In this document: positions 6,165 through 6,888 of the stretch, in pieces | Numbering within the stretch: position 1 is the first letter of the stretch | How the letters are laid out: every line of letters starts with the position of its first letter | Origin: JARBAK01 sp034472185 | Lineage (GTDB): Bacteria > Pseudomonadota > Alphaproteobacteria > Rickettsiales > Midichloriaceae | Direction of reading: 5' to 3' | Assembly: GCA_034472185.1 (NCBI GenBank) | Contig: JARBAK010000008.1 | Span: 1-6,888 of the forward strand | Length of the DNA stretch: 6,888 nucleotides | Made by a program: the position numbers and the translations under genes | The notes under the pieces: generated by a model | The model's input: the letters and a program-made list of their open reading frames with translations, nothing else | Databases searched by the model: none | Told to the model about the DNA's origin: nothing

Positions 6165-6411
6165 TCAGCACAGCACTACTAAAATTAGATTCTAGGTCTA
6201 TGATGTTGTAGACAACACAGTTTAGTAGAATCTCTATTGAAGGCTTATAGTCTGGTAGTATTCATCTTTATATTGTCCCAAAAAGGACCAAGCTGTTCTA
6301 GAACATACGTCTCTGTCTTTCTTCAAACTCTTTTTTCTACACTTTCCAGTGAAATCACTCCAGATACAAAATCTATAATATATCCTCACTAACTTTAAAA
6401 AGTTTTTTCTC
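6165..6411 (-). pseudogene. Unidentified decayed gene
   Basis: Several minus-strand frames hold protein-like pieces that line up as one gene: EKKLFKVSEDI (6411 downwards), IIDFVSGVISLESVEKR, KTETYVLEQLGPFWDNIKMN, and LPDYKPSIEILLNCVVYNII ending in NLVVLC with a stop at 6165-6167. At least three frame changes or stops are needed to join them. I do not recognise the family. The helical, charged first part suggests a coiled-coil or a helical repeat protein. It lies tail-to-tail with the toxin remnant, 30 bases apart. Confidence 0.4.
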
Positions 6412-6611
6412 AAACTTTTGTATTATCGTATATTTATAATATTGTAGGTCTACATTCTTATAAACTTAAAATTTTATTAATTATATACTTACGTAATATT
6501 AATACTCATAAATGAATTTTCTGGTCTATAATGCTTCAGCATTTTACTCTGTACATTCTGGATTTTTTGATTTCTAACATCTATACTTATACAGTATATT
6601 ACGTCCTCCAG
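6412..6611. other. AT-rich gap without a gene
   Basis: This stretch is very AT-rich and holds no credible open frame. The only structure seen is a small perfect hairpin, AATGCT and AGCATT around TC, at 6530-6543, about 70 bases beyond the stop of the Rpn-type gene. No T run follows on the minus strand, so it is not a convincing terminator. Confidence 0.35.
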
Positions 6612-6888
6612 TTACATTAGATTACCTAATTTCCGCAGTTCTTCTTCAGACAGGTCGGTCATCTTCGATATCAAGCTTACATCAAATCCCTCAGCAAGGA
6701 GGCTTTTTGCTATCTCCAGTGTTTTAGCTTTCTCACCTTCTTGTCTTCCCCTCTGTCTTCCCTTCTCGATACCTTGTTCAATGCCTTCCTCTTTAGCCTT
6801 TTGCACAGCTTCACGCACGGCTTTGCGCATATCGATTTCGCGAGTTTCCTCGAGGCTAGCCATATAGCTAAGGAAGTCGAGGTGTTTT
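6612..6888 (-). CDS. C-terminal part of Rpn-family PD-(D/E)XK nuclease/putative transposase (partial)
   Basis: The frame is open to the right edge and reads KHLDFLSYMASLEETREIDM before the internal M region, so the ATG at 6861-6863 is probably not the true start and the gene continues outside the window. The visible part is the typical tail of these proteins: a charged coiled coil with repeated EGIEQGIEKGRQ-type units (residues 24-47 counted from that ATG), then KTLEIAKSLLAEGFDVSLI and TDLSEEELRKL, the short helix-turn-helix-like end. The PD-(D/E)XK catalytic core would lie upstream and is not seen. Members promote DNA recombination and occur in many copies in endosymbiont genomes, so this may mark a mobile segment. 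The stop is at 6612-6614. Confidence 0.8.
   Translation of the reverse strand, partial: KHLDFLSYMASLEETREIDMRKAVREAVQKAKEEGIEQGIEKGRQRGRQEGEKAKTLEIAKSLLAEGFDVSLISKMTDLSEEELRKLGNLM

Noticed and set aside
1..6888. tRNA or rRNA genes
   Set aside because: No cloverleaf with a GTTCRA-type T arm and no rRNA-like conserved stretch was seen on either strand by eye.

Overview
This AT-rich window is dense in broken genes and duplicated modules. It ends in a piece of an Rpn-type PD-(D/E)XK nuclease/putative transposase. That style is typical of host-associated bacteria such as Rickettsiales-like endosymbionts, but no gene here fixes the taxon, so the assignment is a low-confidence inference.

Positions 1 to about 5185 form one large, diverged inverted duplication. 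Each arm carries a small gene (149-154 aa) and a large gene that point away from each other across a shared 77-80 bp promoter region. The two large genes face each other at the centre. In the right arm the large gene is open for 393 codons (2891-4072, minus) and encodes a protein with an HEFLHRYD motif, a candidate HExxH zinc metallopeptidase. Even this copy seems to have lost a Q-rich C-terminal tail: reading continues in frame for 95 codons past its stop, then in another frame to 2290. In the left arm the large gene (701-2190, plus) is a clear pseudogene with several frameshifts and stops, and its HEFLHRYD motif is still readable. Both small genes (156-620 minus; 4150-4599 plus) are intact and about 72% identical by hand count. 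A third, truncated small-gene start with its leader lies at 35-125 (minus). Both divergent promoter regions hold a 7-bp dyad at the same place but with different sequence, a possible operator.

From 4600 to 5650 I find only short open frames of doubtful value and a cluster of 14-bp repeats. From 5645 to 6411 there are a 22-bp direct repeat, the remnant of a PemK/MazF-like toxin (5877-6135, plus) and an unidentified minus-strand pseudogene (6165-6411). The Rpn-type C-terminus occupies 6612-6888 (minus) and continues past the right edge.

The main point of interest is the duplicated divergent pair: an HExxH protein and a small partner that has stayed intact in both copies while one large gene decayed. 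That could be an effector with a chaperone or regulator, or a toxin with an immunity protein. Function is inference; only the layout, motif and decay are seen directly.
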